This document shows, piece by piece, positions 57,420 through 64,000 of a stretch of DNA of 64,000 bases (positions are counted from its first letter, which is position 1; each line of letters starts with the position of its first letter). The notes beneath the pieces are model-generated. The model was not told the origin of the DNA. It did not search any database and saw only the letters and a program-made list of their open reading frames with translations. This stretch comes from Ctena decussata (lineage: Eukaryota > Mollusca > Bivalvia > Lucinida > Lucinidae), in assembly GCA_963989385.1 (NCBI GenBank), contig OZ022500.1, forward strand, positions 117,221,842 to 117,285,841, read 5' to 3'. A program made the position numbers and the translations under genes.

Positions 57420-60400
57420 AGACACACACGTCCAGCAACCCCGGTAGCTCAGTAGGTTAAGCGGTGGTCTGCTGATCTAGTGGCCCCTGGTTCGAGTCCC
57501 GCTGGAGACGGGAATCTTTTCGATCGTAAACGGGGCTCCATTGCACACAGCCTTTCATTATCACCCACCCATCGTCCTGATATGACTTAAATACTGTCTA
57601 AAAGGAAGTAAAACTGCACGTTATCCATCCATTCCTCCTCTCCCCGCCCAGGTTTTGAACCCACTTTGAGGTATATGCTTTTGCAGTTGCTTCTGTTTGC
57701 AATTAAGCAATTAAAACGAATTATGTCTTCTGGAATGCATAGCATTATCGGCCCAGAATCAAAAGTCCTATTGAGAAATGATAAACTTTATTTGTACCAA
57801 CCCCATACTGCTGTGCCAACAGTTAGCAAGGGCAACACGTCTATAGGTTTATGCAAGTATATCTGGTAAACTATTCACAATTGCATGAAGTAATCATTTC
57901 TGATAGAAATGCTCGTGAATCTTGAGAGGATTTGTTATGTGTAAGGCCATGATAAAAATTCTGTTTGCTGCATTCCATACTATCTAAGATTTGGACTTTG
58001 TGTCCTTTCTTTCATTTTTTTTTCGTATGTAGTAATATTTAATCATAATACATGTAATTGTCAACTTTAAATTGGGTAACAGCTGCTGAACGGAGTTAAG
58101 ACTGTCAGTGTAAGATAGCAAACACTGTTGATCATGACCAGACTGCTCTGAAGGAATACTTTGATTCGGGTCTACACTATTTGCAAATGTATTTTAGTCG
58201 CAACCAGTACTTTGTGGCAACCGAAAAAAAACTTCCTCCCAACCTACCGATCCAGCTAAGTCTGCACTGGAGCTCAACAAACATATTTTTAAAGGATGGC
58301 CTTAAGTTTGTTTTATAATTCATGCATCCCTATCTGTGAAATAAACTGAACCTACTAATATATTGAAATGAGGGGTCAAAGAGACAGGTCAATTTGCGCC
58401 AGCTATACCTATGTAACACCTACAGTATAAATAATACATTACTGACGTGATCACTGGTGTGTAGATGAAATTGTTCAACCTTGTTAAAATAGTCTCACCT
58501 GTCTCACCTGTGTGGTTTGACAAAAAAATTGGACACAAACCGCATCTTTTTTTATCTGCTCAGCCTGATAATGTGTGAAAGAGTTTGAAAAAATAATTGC
58601 TAGGACGCTCTCCATTATGCAAAAAGGTACTCTGAGCACTAAGTATATTTTCAATAAAGATATTATTTTTTCAGATTTATTCGCTGAAAATTACCCTTTG
58701 ATCTTTCCTTATAAAAACACTTCTAACATCAACAAATGCTGCATTTTGGGATTCTAAATTATGAGAAACAACATAAAGAAGGCATCTGCTAAGTTTTGGA
58801 AAGATCAGTGTTATTTTGAGTGTTTTATTCAGATGTTTGTCTTTGTCCCAAATCAGTGATTACATGTATCACCACCTTAAATAACATCTTGTGTAAAGCC
58901 CATGAAACTTTGAGGGTGTTTGCAGAAAGATCCAAACATAAAGCACCCCTGATTATGGCCAGGAAACGTTGGTCTCCTTGCATATTTAGCAAAGACGACG
59001 TGAAAGGGTATTATTATTATTATCGGTATAGTGGAAGGAAAAAGAAGAGGCAAACAGAAGAAGATATGGGAAGATAATATTAAATATTTTACGGGGATGG
59101 ACTTTGCCAGCATCACAAGTGAAGCTGGAAACAGGACCACATGCATGGAGAGTTATTGTTGTAAATTTTATCTAAGAGACAGACTAGACTAGACAAAAAC
59201 AGTGACCTTTAACAGAAGAGGCAAACAATACATGAATGTGAGGACTGTGTCTGTCGTCGGTCGTTCAACGCATCTCCCCTTCCGCTGATTCAAGAAGGGC
59301 AGTTTAAGTGCACTTAGTACTAAAGTAACTGCTTCTAAAGGAGGTCTAAGCCTGCCCAGGAATAGTGTGGTTAGGTTAACTGATCGTCCCGACATGACCA
59401 TAGCTGTTTACCTGGAACAATCACATAACATAATAATTACGCATGCACAGACTGGTTAGTAGATGCTAGACTGGCTTGGGTTTGGCCAAAATCTTCCGTG
59501 ACGAATCTTTAGGGTTTAATCATTGCCTGGACAAGCTGCAGAATGCGCAGATGCCCCAGCGGGCACATGGCGTCGAACTGACGTCGATGCAACGTCCTCA
59601 TGTCTCATCGACGTCAGTGCGATGTCAGTATGATGGCATGTGCATGCTGGGGCACTGGTCTAAACTTAGGCAATTTGCGAATATGAAAACACTTTCGCAT
59701 GATGTGTTTCATAAGAAATTATCTTATTCTTTTACAGGAAGTTGTTTGGAGGAATATTCGGTGGAGTGTTTGCTGTTGTCATACTTGTGACATGCTGTAT
59801 CGTTTGTATCCGGCGCCGACGACGCCAGGCAATGGGCTCAGTCATTGTAATGGGAGGACCAACTACGACCGTTACAGCTTGTAAGTTTATACACCCTGCA
59901 CAGTTCTGACCAGTACCAGTTCTGATACAGTTCACCCACTTTAAGAACTGAGCCATTTATACAGCTGGCATTTGTTGTACTACAAAAGTTTATACTTTTC
60001 TAAGAATGTATCATATTATTCCAGATTTTTCAAAGTCTTGTAATTTGATTATCAGTATCATTTTTCTGTATGGGGATATGTTTTTTTTTTTTTTTTTTTT
60101 TTTTTTTCAGCTACCTATCTCTTATTTCAGTCATTTTTTCACATGCATGTTCGGTCAAGCTTATTTGTATATTACGATTATGACACTTTTACTATTTGTC
60201 TTGCATGAGATGATTGTACCACAGGAGCTTGAAGTTCTAGCTTAGAAACATTTCTAAAGTGTCCAATACAACACCACAATAATTTTTAAATGATATAATT
60301 ATGGTCTTTTCGATTTTTTGATATTTTGAAGTGTCTGTTTTCCATTTTGTATTATGTAAATATTTTAAAAAGTATATAAATCAATAAAATAATAATACTG

Positions 60401-60492
60401 TTTAAACTATTGTACTGAACTATCAAATTTATGTATTCACAGCGGTTGCCTCGGCACCTCGTGTTCCTGAACACTATGGATACAACCAGTAG
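24408..60492 (+). CDS. Gene B: single-pass Cys-rich STMC6-like membrane protein, 115 aa, 4 exons, lacking the PPxY tail
   Basis: Exons 24408-24456, 52925-53030, 59738-59880 and 60443-60492 join to 348 nt in frame with phases 1, 2, 1, the same as gene A. Residues 1-17 form a signal peptide (MKAVLTVVALISSMIPA). The ectodomain, 18-52, keeps all seven cysteines of gene A and the SSGCC-x-HDCCPFDA core. The transmembrane helix, about 56-76, is followed by RRRRRQAMG as in gene A. The tail ends at VPEHYGYNQ and a TAG, 19 residues short of gene A. Intron 1 is 28,468 bp and is filled by a giant inverted satellite element; introns 2 and 3 are 6,707 and 562 bp. Intact frame and splice sites argue for a working gene. 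Role as transmembrane adaptor is inferred from the family; loss of the PY motif should change its partners. Confidence 0.83.
24663..24889. mobile_element. hAT-like MITE (gene B intron 1)
   Basis: Ends CAAGGGCGTAGCTA and TAGCTACGCCCCTG are inverted and flanked by CCTCGA on both sides (24657-24662, 24890-24895). CAGGGGCG-type ends with a 6-8-bp duplication fit hAT. The centre has attttgtcaaaattgacaaaat, a small palindrome. Confidence 0.65.
25100..25900. mobile_element. Minisatellite element hosting the giant foldback (left flank)
   Basis: tatgactccggggcatatag and a (gtacgtcc)n tract at 25141-25230 start the element. Diverged units follow with gtaagagg(t/a)agattt and ggttcctat-att near 25262 and 25711. 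The same unit continues at 52359 after the giant insertion. A local inverted pair (cacgtacgc/gcgtacgtg) lies at 25790-25852. Confidence 0.55.
25892..25900 (+). repeat. Left target-site duplication of the giant foldback
   Basis: TAATTTGCA. It matches TAATTTTGCA at 52349-52358 except for one T, and resembles the uninterrupted paralogous unit ttaattttgcaag at about 25685-25697. Confidence 0.6.
25904..25985. repeat. Terminal palindrome of the left arm
   Basis: tgaagttggctgcca..ttgccatttgcc and ggcaaatggcagctaacttca fold on each other at the extreme end. The mirror structure is at about 52266-52345. Confidence 0.65.
30845..31140 (-). pseudogene. Non-LTR retrotransposon reverse transcriptase C-terminal fragment
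   Basis: On the minus strand the frame reads EKRKLRWFGHVSRSSG, then a segment ending RRGRQKKRW, the typical end of jockey/RTE-like endonuclease-reverse transcriptases (RKLRWFGHV...GRRRGRQ-KRW-DN). A shifted continuation toward 30850 has RTRWKGIV-like residues. It is a short dead fragment inserted in the satellite arm. Confidence 0.8.
32415..33602 (+). mobile_element. Minisatellite-core interspersed element (Helitron-like ends), + orientation
   Basis: The 5' end acaagagctgtcgcctgaca is followed by ~170-bp tandem units (gaccttgacatcaaggtcac, accaatatctaactacagtg, gaatccatccatgggtt). A (gacgcg/gacgct)n tract then precedes a 3' hairpin CTGAACTTTCGTTCAG, gcgag and CTAA. Hairpin plus CTRR-like end resembles Helitrons/HINEs; bivalve pearl/CvE elements share this layout. 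An inverted copy is at 34828-35972. Confidence 0.7.
34681..35996. repeat. Short inverted repeat flanking the 34828-35972 element
   Basis: tgctgtcgaccgagccg at 34681 and cggtcgacagca near 35985-35996 are inverted, suggesting an older element into which the minisatellite element inserted. Confidence 0.45.
34828..35972 (-). mobile_element. Minisatellite-core interspersed element, inverted relative to 32415-33602
   Basis: On the minus strand it starts aacaagagctgtcgcctgac at 35972 and ends with the CTGAACTTTCGTTCAG hairpin and CTAA at 34828. Tandem units match the + copy. Confidence 0.7.
36005..36305. repeat. AT-rich AAGATATCTT repeat block, copy 1
   Basis: Dense (t)aagatatctta/agatgtctt variants. 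The segment tataagatgtcttatttctc, then aaaacata-ctgct, recurs at 40606-40640. Confidence 0.7.
36740..37008 (-). mobile_element. tRNA-derived SINE, copy 1 (tRNA head at the right end)
   Basis: On the minus strand it begins gccgggccgcgtagcgcaat, with A box (TAGCGCAATCGGTAGGGC), a cataagtcag anticodon-arm region and B box GGTTCGAAACC, followed by ~190 bp of body. A near-identical copy is at 37857-38126 and a headless one at 59190-59415. The tRNA part is a SINE head, not a tRNA gene. Confidence 0.85.
37009..37856. other. Spacer between two SINEs, no gene
   Basis: The 120-codon minus frame here lacks recognisable domains and overlaps an 81-codon plus frame. A degenerate gaccttgccgta-aacagatcaaggtcatc segment near 37730 is minisatellite-like. 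Confidence 0.4.
37857..38126 (-). mobile_element. tRNA-derived SINE, copy 2
   Basis: Nearly identical to 36740-37008, including A and B boxes, same orientation. Confidence 0.85.
38408..38500 (+). mobile_element. Short retroposon-like repeat (aacgacgttccc family)
   Basis: acgttccccaagtggctcag, cggtacg-aaccatag and cacacacttggcgccg-gtgtcc are shared with the 94-bp insertion at 53407-53500. tggctcagcgg is A-box-like. Confidence 0.5.
39181..39407. mobile_element. MITE copy 4, family 'gagccgcgacacga'
   Basis: gagccttgacatcac at the left and atcgtgtcgcggctc at the right, with gcgcccagcgaagactcag inside. Confidence 0.75.
40525..40790. repeat. AT-rich AAGATATCTT repeat block, copy 2
   Basis: tataagatatctcatttaat, then atagatatctgatacatcat, occurs at about 40533 and again at about 40721, a ~188-bp direct repeat flanking the block shared with 36155-36300. 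Confidence 0.7.
41360..41780 (+). repeat. Dispersed repeat, copy 2
   Basis: Matches 3640-4080 (aaggtttgg-ccagtaaaac, gaccgttccaaggcggtact, gggaaagagctcct). Confidence 0.55.
42575..42720 (+). mobile_element. SINE with Ser/Leu-like tRNA head
   Basis: acctccgtagccgagtggct (A box TAGCCGAGTGG) is followed ~60 bp later by a degenerate B box (gtcgtgaactcgagc). It sits just outside the right arm. Confidence 0.5.
42785..52347 (-). repeat. Right satellite arm, ~120-bp monomer, opposite orientation to the left arm
   Basis: Units contain ggcatctggctgccagttgc, gaattggcatctggctgccg, tttgccggtttcctatgtag and ctttaatcgtcttaaaccct, the reverse complement of the left-arm monomer. Unlike the left arm it has no obvious secondary insertion. 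The central part is a higher-order repeat (43930-47810). ORFs here are repeat translation. Confidence 0.9.
43930..47810 (-). repeat. 980-bp higher-order repeat (8 monomers), ~4 near-identical copies
   Basis: The string tctggaatcaaattggcatc followed by tgactgctagttaccag starts at 43981, 44961, 45941 and 46921, exactly 980 bp apart each time. Eight ctttaatc-type spacers occur per period. Copies differ at only a handful of bases (for example ttcataag/ttcatgag, tatcttgc/tatctggc). Flanking monomers are much more diverged. Confidence 0.92.
52349..52358 (+). repeat. Right target-site duplication of the giant foldback
   Basis: TAATTTTGCA, one T longer than the left copy TAATTTGCA at 25892-25900. 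After it the host minisatellite unit resumes (ttgtaagaggtagatttt). Confidence 0.6.
52359..52560. mobile_element. Right flank: continuation of the host minisatellite element
   Basis: ttgtaagaggtagatttt, agttccca, ggatttataa and gatgatcgatatgtcac resemble 25705-25890. Confidence 0.5.
52791..52855. mobile_element. Palindromic 'CAACGTTGA-type' mini-MITE, copy 7
   Basis: ggcatacaacgtttaataaa...gattcaacgtcatgacattg; the right half is decayed. Confidence 0.45.
52925..53030 (+). CDS. Gene B exon 2 (Cys-rich ectodomain)
   Basis: The acceptor is ttctttttcag and the donor GTGAGT. Length is 106 nt, as in gene A, with all seven cysteines conserved. Confidence 0.87.
53181..53246. mobile_element. Palindromic 'CAACGTTGA-type' mini-MITE, copy 8
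   Basis: aggcacacaacgttgaatcc and cagtcaacgttgtgtgccca form the ends. Confidence 0.65.
53370..53612 (+). mobile_element. Diverged solo LTR, interrupted by a 94-bp insertion
   Basis: tatatcatacacttgtactgcctt and, after the insertion, actgccttgaggtacaagcc...tagcgacgt...ggttcgatcctcgg...taagagtccgtga correspond to the LTR at 1490-1645. ACTGCCTT at 53399-53406 and 53501-53508 is the duplicated target of the insertion 53407-53500, a relative of the repeat at 38408. Confidence 0.6.
53960..54210 (-). repeat. Dispersed sequence shared with 20390-20620
   Basis: See the earlier copy; similarity covers ggtgggcgcctatgcccctt, agcggccaccatagccggg and a distal gatgtagat. No intact frame. Confidence 0.35.
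54292..55991 (+). mobile_element. Minisatellite-core interspersed element with GAGCACTTCGTGCTC 3' hairpin
   Basis: It begins aaacaagagggccatgatgg. About four ~120-bp units follow (gacctagtttttgacccca, acattctgacaaagtttcat), then six ~145-bp units (ttagctctggcggccat, gttcagcggagcggaacc, aatcggcccagcagttttgg), a (gacgccg)n tract, the hairpin GAGCACTTCGTGCTC, aggtgag and CTAA. This end architecture equals that of 32415-33602. It lies in gene B intron 2. Confidence 0.75.
56125..56142 (+). repeat. Poly(C) run
   Basis: About 18 C residues followed by gccaccaccacaacc. Confidence 0.85.
57076..57112. repeat. (GA)n microsatellite
   Basis: About 18 uninterrupted GA units. Confidence 0.95.
57380..57418. 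repeat. (CT)n microsatellite
   Basis: About 19 CT units, complementary to the GA tract 270 bp upstream. Confidence 0.95.
57438..57650 (+). mobile_element. tRNA-derived SINE
   Basis: ccccggtagctcagtaggtt carries an A box (TAGCTCAGTAGGTTAAG) and a perfect B box GGTTCGAGTCCC ~40 bp later. The body contains cgtaaacggggctccattgc and cacacagcctttcattat. A second copy is at 61349-61545, and the same body is in the triplication at 10951-12324. Confidence 0.85.
57660..58370. other. Interior of nested element, no gene recognised
   Basis: AT-rich, short frames only; the 67-codon frame at 57666 has no recognisable domain. Confidence 0.4.
59025..59165 (+). pseudogene. Non-LTR reverse transcriptase C-terminal fragment
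   Basis: The frame reads VEGKRRGKQKKIWEDNIKYF, then TGMDFASI, followed by a frameshift before WRVIVVNF-like residues. This is the same protein region as 30845-31140, slightly further downstream, from a related element. Confidence 0.75.
59190..59415 (+). mobile_element. SINE body without tRNA head
   Basis: ctgattcaagaagggcagtt, aggtctaagcctgcccagga and gtcccgacatgaccatagct match the SINEs at 36740 and 37857 on their minus strand; the tRNA part is lost. Confidence 0.75.
59549..59656. mobile_element. Palindromic mini-MITE, degenerate copy 9
   Basis: ccccagcgggcacatggcgt and its imperfect inverse (gatggcatgtgcatgctgggg) enclose acgtcgatg/catcgacgt. Confidence 0.5.
59738..59880 (+). CDS. Gene B exon 3 (transmembrane helix and basic stop-transfer)
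   Basis: The acceptor is tcttttacag and the donor GTAAGT. It encodes KLFGGIFGGVFAVVILV, the CC-x2-C group, RRRRRQAMG and VIVMGGPT; 33 of 42 residues equal gene A over KLF to GPT by hand count. Confidence 0.87.
60081..60109 (+). repeat. Poly(T) run in gene B intron 3
   Basis: About 29 T residues followed directly by CAG, a strong-looking polypyrimidine/acceptor that is not needed by the gene model; possibly a decoy acceptor or a minus-strand poly(A) tail. Confidence 0.6.
60443..60492 (+). CDS. Gene B exon 4 (short cytoplasmic tail)
   Basis: The acceptor is tgtattcacag. It encodes SVASAPRVPEHYGYNQ and TAG. Downstream bases resemble gene A's PPPY region, but after a stop and in another frame. 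Confidence 0.82.
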
Positions 60493-60740
60493 AAGGAACT
60501 GAGCCACCCAATTGGACCAGACCACCAGCTTACAGCAACAATTCAGTTTTACAACGAACGTCGGATGTTAAAAACATTACAACAATGATGTGGATGATGA
60601 TATACGAGTAAAAAACTGATTTGAAAATTAAACATTCCGAAAACAATGATGTCAGTGAATGTTGGATTTCAATGACATTGTAAATAATGTACAGATGATC
60701 TGAGGCGTCAGTTGAGAAAAGGTACCTTCCAGTGATGTGC

Positions 60741-60802
60741 GAACATCCAGGACTCAGTTCAGCCTGCACAATTGTGCAGGCTGAGCTGAGTCTCTGATGT
60801 TC
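60741..60802. repeat. 31-bp-arm palindrome in the gene B 3' flank
   Basis: The arms 60741-60771 and 60772-60802 meet without a loop at cacaattgtg; cagcctgcaca/tgtgcaggctg is perfect at the centre, with a few mismatches outward. It begins 249 bp after the stop, so it is probably in the 3' UTR. Confidence 0.75.
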
Positions 60803-61348
60803 CGTGTACAGATTTCTCCGGATTCTTGGATTCTAGAAGTGGAGACAAAATTTCCTAGATCAGACTTCTTCAAGAGCACACTGCTGTCTCATTATTCCTG
60901 TATTTGGTTAATGACGCAAACATGGAACACTGTCCTTTCAGTGTCCCTTAATTGGGTCATCTACCAGACTATTTTGTTGTTTGCACATCCCATAAGGCTC
61001 CTTTTCTCATGATAGTTTTCATTAATAATTTCAGTATTCTTATTTTCATTTTCCTTTGTTTTTTTTTAAATTGGTATGTTTTTTCATCCATGAGGCACAA
61101 AATATGAAAATACTCAAATGAACAGCAGAAAAAAGTGCATTTGCTCCATTAAAGGCAAGATTTGGAGGATGATTCTGAATTCTCATTCGCTTTCACTCAT
61201 TAGGAATTCCTCTTCAAGGTGGTTCTGGTAAAGACCACAAAGTATCTTTCGCGGAGATTGAACAGAAATTTTCTCAGAATTATCTTTTCTGAAGCTCAGT
61301 AGAATGTCAAGGACAAACTTAACCTATTTCTTCAGTTATATAACAGGA

Positions 61349-61545
61349 GGAACCCCAGTAGCTCAGTGGGTTAAGCACTGGCCTGCTGATCTAGCAGTCC
61401 TGAGTTCAATTTTTGAGGGGGGAGATCTTTTCAACCGTAAACAGGGTTCCATTGCACAAGACTTTCATTATTACCCTCCCCCCTCATCCCGCTGTGACTG
61501 AAATACTGTTGAAAAGGATGTAAAATGACTAGTCATCCATCAGTC
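61349..61545 (+). mobile_element. tRNA-derived SINE, second copy
   Basis: ccccagtagctcagtgggtt, ggcctgctgatctagcagtc and cgtaaacagggttccattgc match 57438-57650; the B box is decayed (gagttcaatttt). Confidence 0.8.
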
Positions 61546-61779
61546 TATAAGAAAGGAGTTTATACTTCTAGAACTACCATAGAAATGTAAAGCTGTCCCA
61601 TAGAAATGTAAAGCTGTCTCATAAAATAGGATTTTCTCTTCCAAAAAATCCCCCCTACCTAGATCCATCTTACAAGACGGGGCTAGATCTTTGTTTTGGA
61701 AGGGAAAATTCCCATCTTATAACTGAAGAAATACAATATGGTTCCTGGTGCTGTGCCTTTGTTGTTCTGTTTCTTGCTT

Positions 61780-62000
61780 CCTGCCGAGACTTCTGTACAT
61801 GATAAATGGCTTCCTGCAGAGACTGTCCGCGTGATTCTGCTTCGTGCCGAGGCTCTCGGCAGGAAGCAGAGTCACGCGGACAGTCTCAGCAGGAAGCCAA
61901 TGTTCGAGGACAGTAGTCCCTGCAGGAAGCAAGCGTTCGCGGACAGTCTCGGCGGAAGCCAAATATGAAGTACAGTCTCTGCAGGAAGCGAAAATTAGAG
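61780..62000. repeat. ~30-bp minisatellite with an inverted half
   Basis: gcaggaagc...ggacagtctc repeats about every 30 bp from 61857 to 61995. The left part (61780-61853) is its inverse (gcttcctgc...gagactgtcc), meeting at tgccgaggctctcggca. The period is a multiple of three, so several frames stay open. Confidence 0.75.
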
Positions 62001-62432
62001 GAATAGATTATACCCTGTGTAGATGCTACATCCTGACATTGCACCACCATCATTTCAACATTGTGCGCCTGCTGGGCCTTTGAAGAGAAATCTGAGCAGG
62101 GTTTGCATAGAAAAACATGAAAAGGTTCTAACAGAACAGATGTCTCTTTCAAATTTTGACATTATAAGAGTTATGTACACGAATAAGCCAAATGTCCAAA
62201 TATTGACAGCAGAAGCTTTGGGTAATTTTCTAAGTCATTCATTTTTCTTGTGCATGCTTGTTCTACTATTTCTATGTAGTGCAGATTATTGTATATATTT
62301 ACATATAAATTTGGGGTTTACTTGTTCTTCTAAACCTCCATATGATATAAAATAAAAGCATAGCAAACGACTGCGTGATACACCGCCACTGCAAACCAGT
62401 TTCATTTGCCAATTTTTCCAAGCTATTTTTTT

Positions 62433-64000
62433 TTAGCTCACCTGAGCACGAAGTGCTCAAGGTGAGCTATTGTGATCGGTCTTTGTCCGTCGTCCGTCGT
62501 TCGTCCGTCGTCAACTTTTGCTTTATACGACTTCTTCTCCAAAACTGCTGGACGGATTTTGAAATAATTTCACAGAAATGTTCCTTGGGGGACTCTTTAC
62601 CAAAATTGCTAAAATGGTTCCGCTCCACTGAACAATATGGCCGCCGGAGCTAAAAATAGAAAAACCTTTAAACGACTTCTCCTCCAAAACTGCTTTGCAG
62701 ATTTTGAAATAATTTCACAGAAATGTTCCTTAGGAAGCCTTTTACCAAAATTGCTCAAACGGTTCCGCTCCGCTGAACAAAATGGCCGCCAGAGCTAAAA
62801 ATAGAAAAACCTTTAAACGACTTCTCCTCCAAAACTGCTGGGCAGATTTTGATGTATTTTCACAGAAATGTTTCTTAGGAGACCCTCTACCAAATTTGCT
62901 TAAACAATTCCGCTCTGCTGAACAAAATGGCCGCCAGAGCTAAAAATAGAAAAACCTTTAAACGACTTCGCCTCCAAAAGTGCTGGACGGATTTTGAAAT
63001 AATTTCACAGAAATGTTCCTTAGGAGGCCCTCAACCAAAATTGCTCAAACGGTTCCGCTCCGCTGAACAGTATGGCCGCCAGAGCTAAAAATAGAAAAAC
63101 CTTTAAACGACTTCTCCTCCAAAATTGCATGGAAGATTTTGAAATAATTTCACAGAAATGTTTCTTAGGAGACCCTCTACCAAAATTGCTAAAACAAGTC
63201 AGCTCGGCTGAACAAAATGGTCGCCAGAGCTAAAAATAGAAAAACCTTTAAACGACTTGGAAATAATTTCACAGAAATGTTTCTACTGAGAGATAATTTC
63301 ACAGAAATGTTTCTACGGAGGCCCTTAACCAAAATTTCTTAAATGGTTCTGCTCCGCTGAACAATTTGGCCGCCAGAGCTAAAAATAGAAAAACCTTTAA
63401 ACAACTTCTCCTCCAAAACTACTGGGCAAATTTTAAAATGATTTCACAGAAATGTTTCTTAGGACACCCTCTACCAAAATTGCTAAAACGGTTCCACTTC
63501 ACTGAACAAAATTTATTAAATACTGCAGCAGAGAGTGCCAAGCTGGACATTGGGCAGTCCACAAACAGTCTGTAAGGCCATTCAGGGTCTTCCTTAACTT
63601 CAGTAATCTCAGCATTTGATGTTGGAAGGTGTCTGGTGGTGGTGTTTATTTACTTTTCAGTGACTGACTTTGATTTCTTAGTTGTATTGGTGGTGGACTG
63701 GATATATTTTAGTGTGTTGACATTTACTTTTATATTCAGCGGTGGTGTTCTACTCGTTTATGCGAGGTGTGCCTTAAAAGGCAGAATTTATACAACAACA
63801 ACAACAATGGCCGCCAGAGCTAAAAATAGAAAAACCTTTAAACGACTTTGCCTCCAAAACTGCTGGGCAGATTTTGAAATAATTTCACAGAAATGTTCCT
63901 TAAGACACCCTCTACCAAAATTCCTAAAACGGTTTTGCTCTGCTGAATAAAATGGCCGCCAGAGCTGAAAATAGAAAAAACCTTGAAACGACTTCGCCTC
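62433..64000 (-). mobile_element. Minisatellite-core interspersed element, inverted relative to 54292-55991, runs off window
   Basis: On the minus strand it ends with GAGCACTTCGTGCTC, aggtgag and CTAA at 62433. ~145-bp units (tagctctggcggccat..) repeat at least eight times. An unrelated ~290-bp segment ending in (aca)n interrupts it at about 63515-63808. Confidence 0.75.
63515..63808 (+). mobile_element. Insertion ending in (ACA)n within the minisatellite element
   Basis: The unit phase is broken at aacaaaat and resumes at atggccgccagagc after tacaacaacaacaaca. The tail suggests a retroposon 3' end; the family is not recognised. Confidence 0.4.

Larger units (their letters stand above)
56680..58405. 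mobile_element. 1.7-kb nested element with TA duplication
   Basis: TAGCTGGCGCAAATTGACCT and its inverse AGGTCAATTTGCGCCAGCTA bound it, with TA on each side. Removing it restores gcaagca-TA-cctatg, the sequence of the uninterrupted copy (inverse at about 22315-22327). The interior has no confident transposase; a 62-codon frame at 56836-57024 is unassigned. Confidence 0.7.
56289..58876. mobile_element. Second TTAA-flanked foldback element, split by a nested element
   Basis: TTAA at 56285-56288 and 58877-58880 flank GGTGGTGAT...ATCACCACC. The left half (to 56677) and right half (from 58408) match the intact copy at 21853-22713. Confidence 0.75.

Noticed and set aside
57438..57510. tRNA gene with perfect B box
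   Set aside because: It is continuous with a SINE body that recurs at 61349 and, without the head, at 10951-12324.
62023..62355. 110-codon frame near the right end
   Set aside because: No domain, starts in the minisatellite flank, AT-rich; not enough to call a gene.

Overview
The window is nuclear DNA from an animal, most likely a bivalve mollusc. It is AT-rich and its coding sequence is split into short exons with GT-AG introns. It is packed with repeat types I associate with bivalve genomes: interspersed elements with minisatellite cores and 3' hairpins (pearl/CvE/Helitron-like), tRNA-derived SINEs and many small foldback MITEs. The species call rests on repeat style only; there is no marker gene.

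Two paralogous protein genes can be supported, both on the + strand and in tandem. Gene A (9512-17142, 4 exons, 134 aa) and gene B (24408-60492, 4 exons, 115 aa) each encode a signal peptide, a short Cys-rich ectodomain with a C-x3-CC-x3-CC core, one transmembrane helix followed by five arginines, and a short cytoplasmic tail. This is the architecture of the Shisa/WBP1/VOPP1/CYYR1-type (STMC6) transmembrane adaptors. Intron phases (1, 2, 1) and the length of exon 2 (106 nt) are identical in the two genes. Gene A ends in a PPPY motif, a WW-domain ligand; gene B stops just before it.

Layout. 1-1645: tail of a Ty3/gypsy-like integrase, a 329-codon coiled-coil ORF, then LTR, primer-binding site, polypurine tract and LTR of a short retroelement. 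1646-9500: repeats, including a minisatellite element carrying a nested 1.3-kb foldback transposon with TTAGA target duplications. 9512-17142: gene A, with a 453-461-bp triplication in intron 1. 17143-24407: intergenic MITEs and a TTAA-flanked element. 24408-60492: gene B. Its 28.5-kb first intron is almost entirely one 26.4-kb inverted structure (25901-52347): about 8.7 kb and 9.6 kb of ~120-bp satellite in opposite orientation around an 8-kb middle. The outer ends are inverted copies of each other and are flanked by a near-perfect 9-10-bp direct repeat, so it looks like one giant Foldback-type transposon. The right arm contains a higher-order repeat of 980 bp (8 monomers) in about four nearly identical copies. 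60493-64000: 3' flank with a palindrome, a 30-bp minisatellite, a SINE and a minisatellite element running off the end.

The main object for follow-up is the giant intronic foldback satellite element inside one member of a tandem STMC6-like gene pair.
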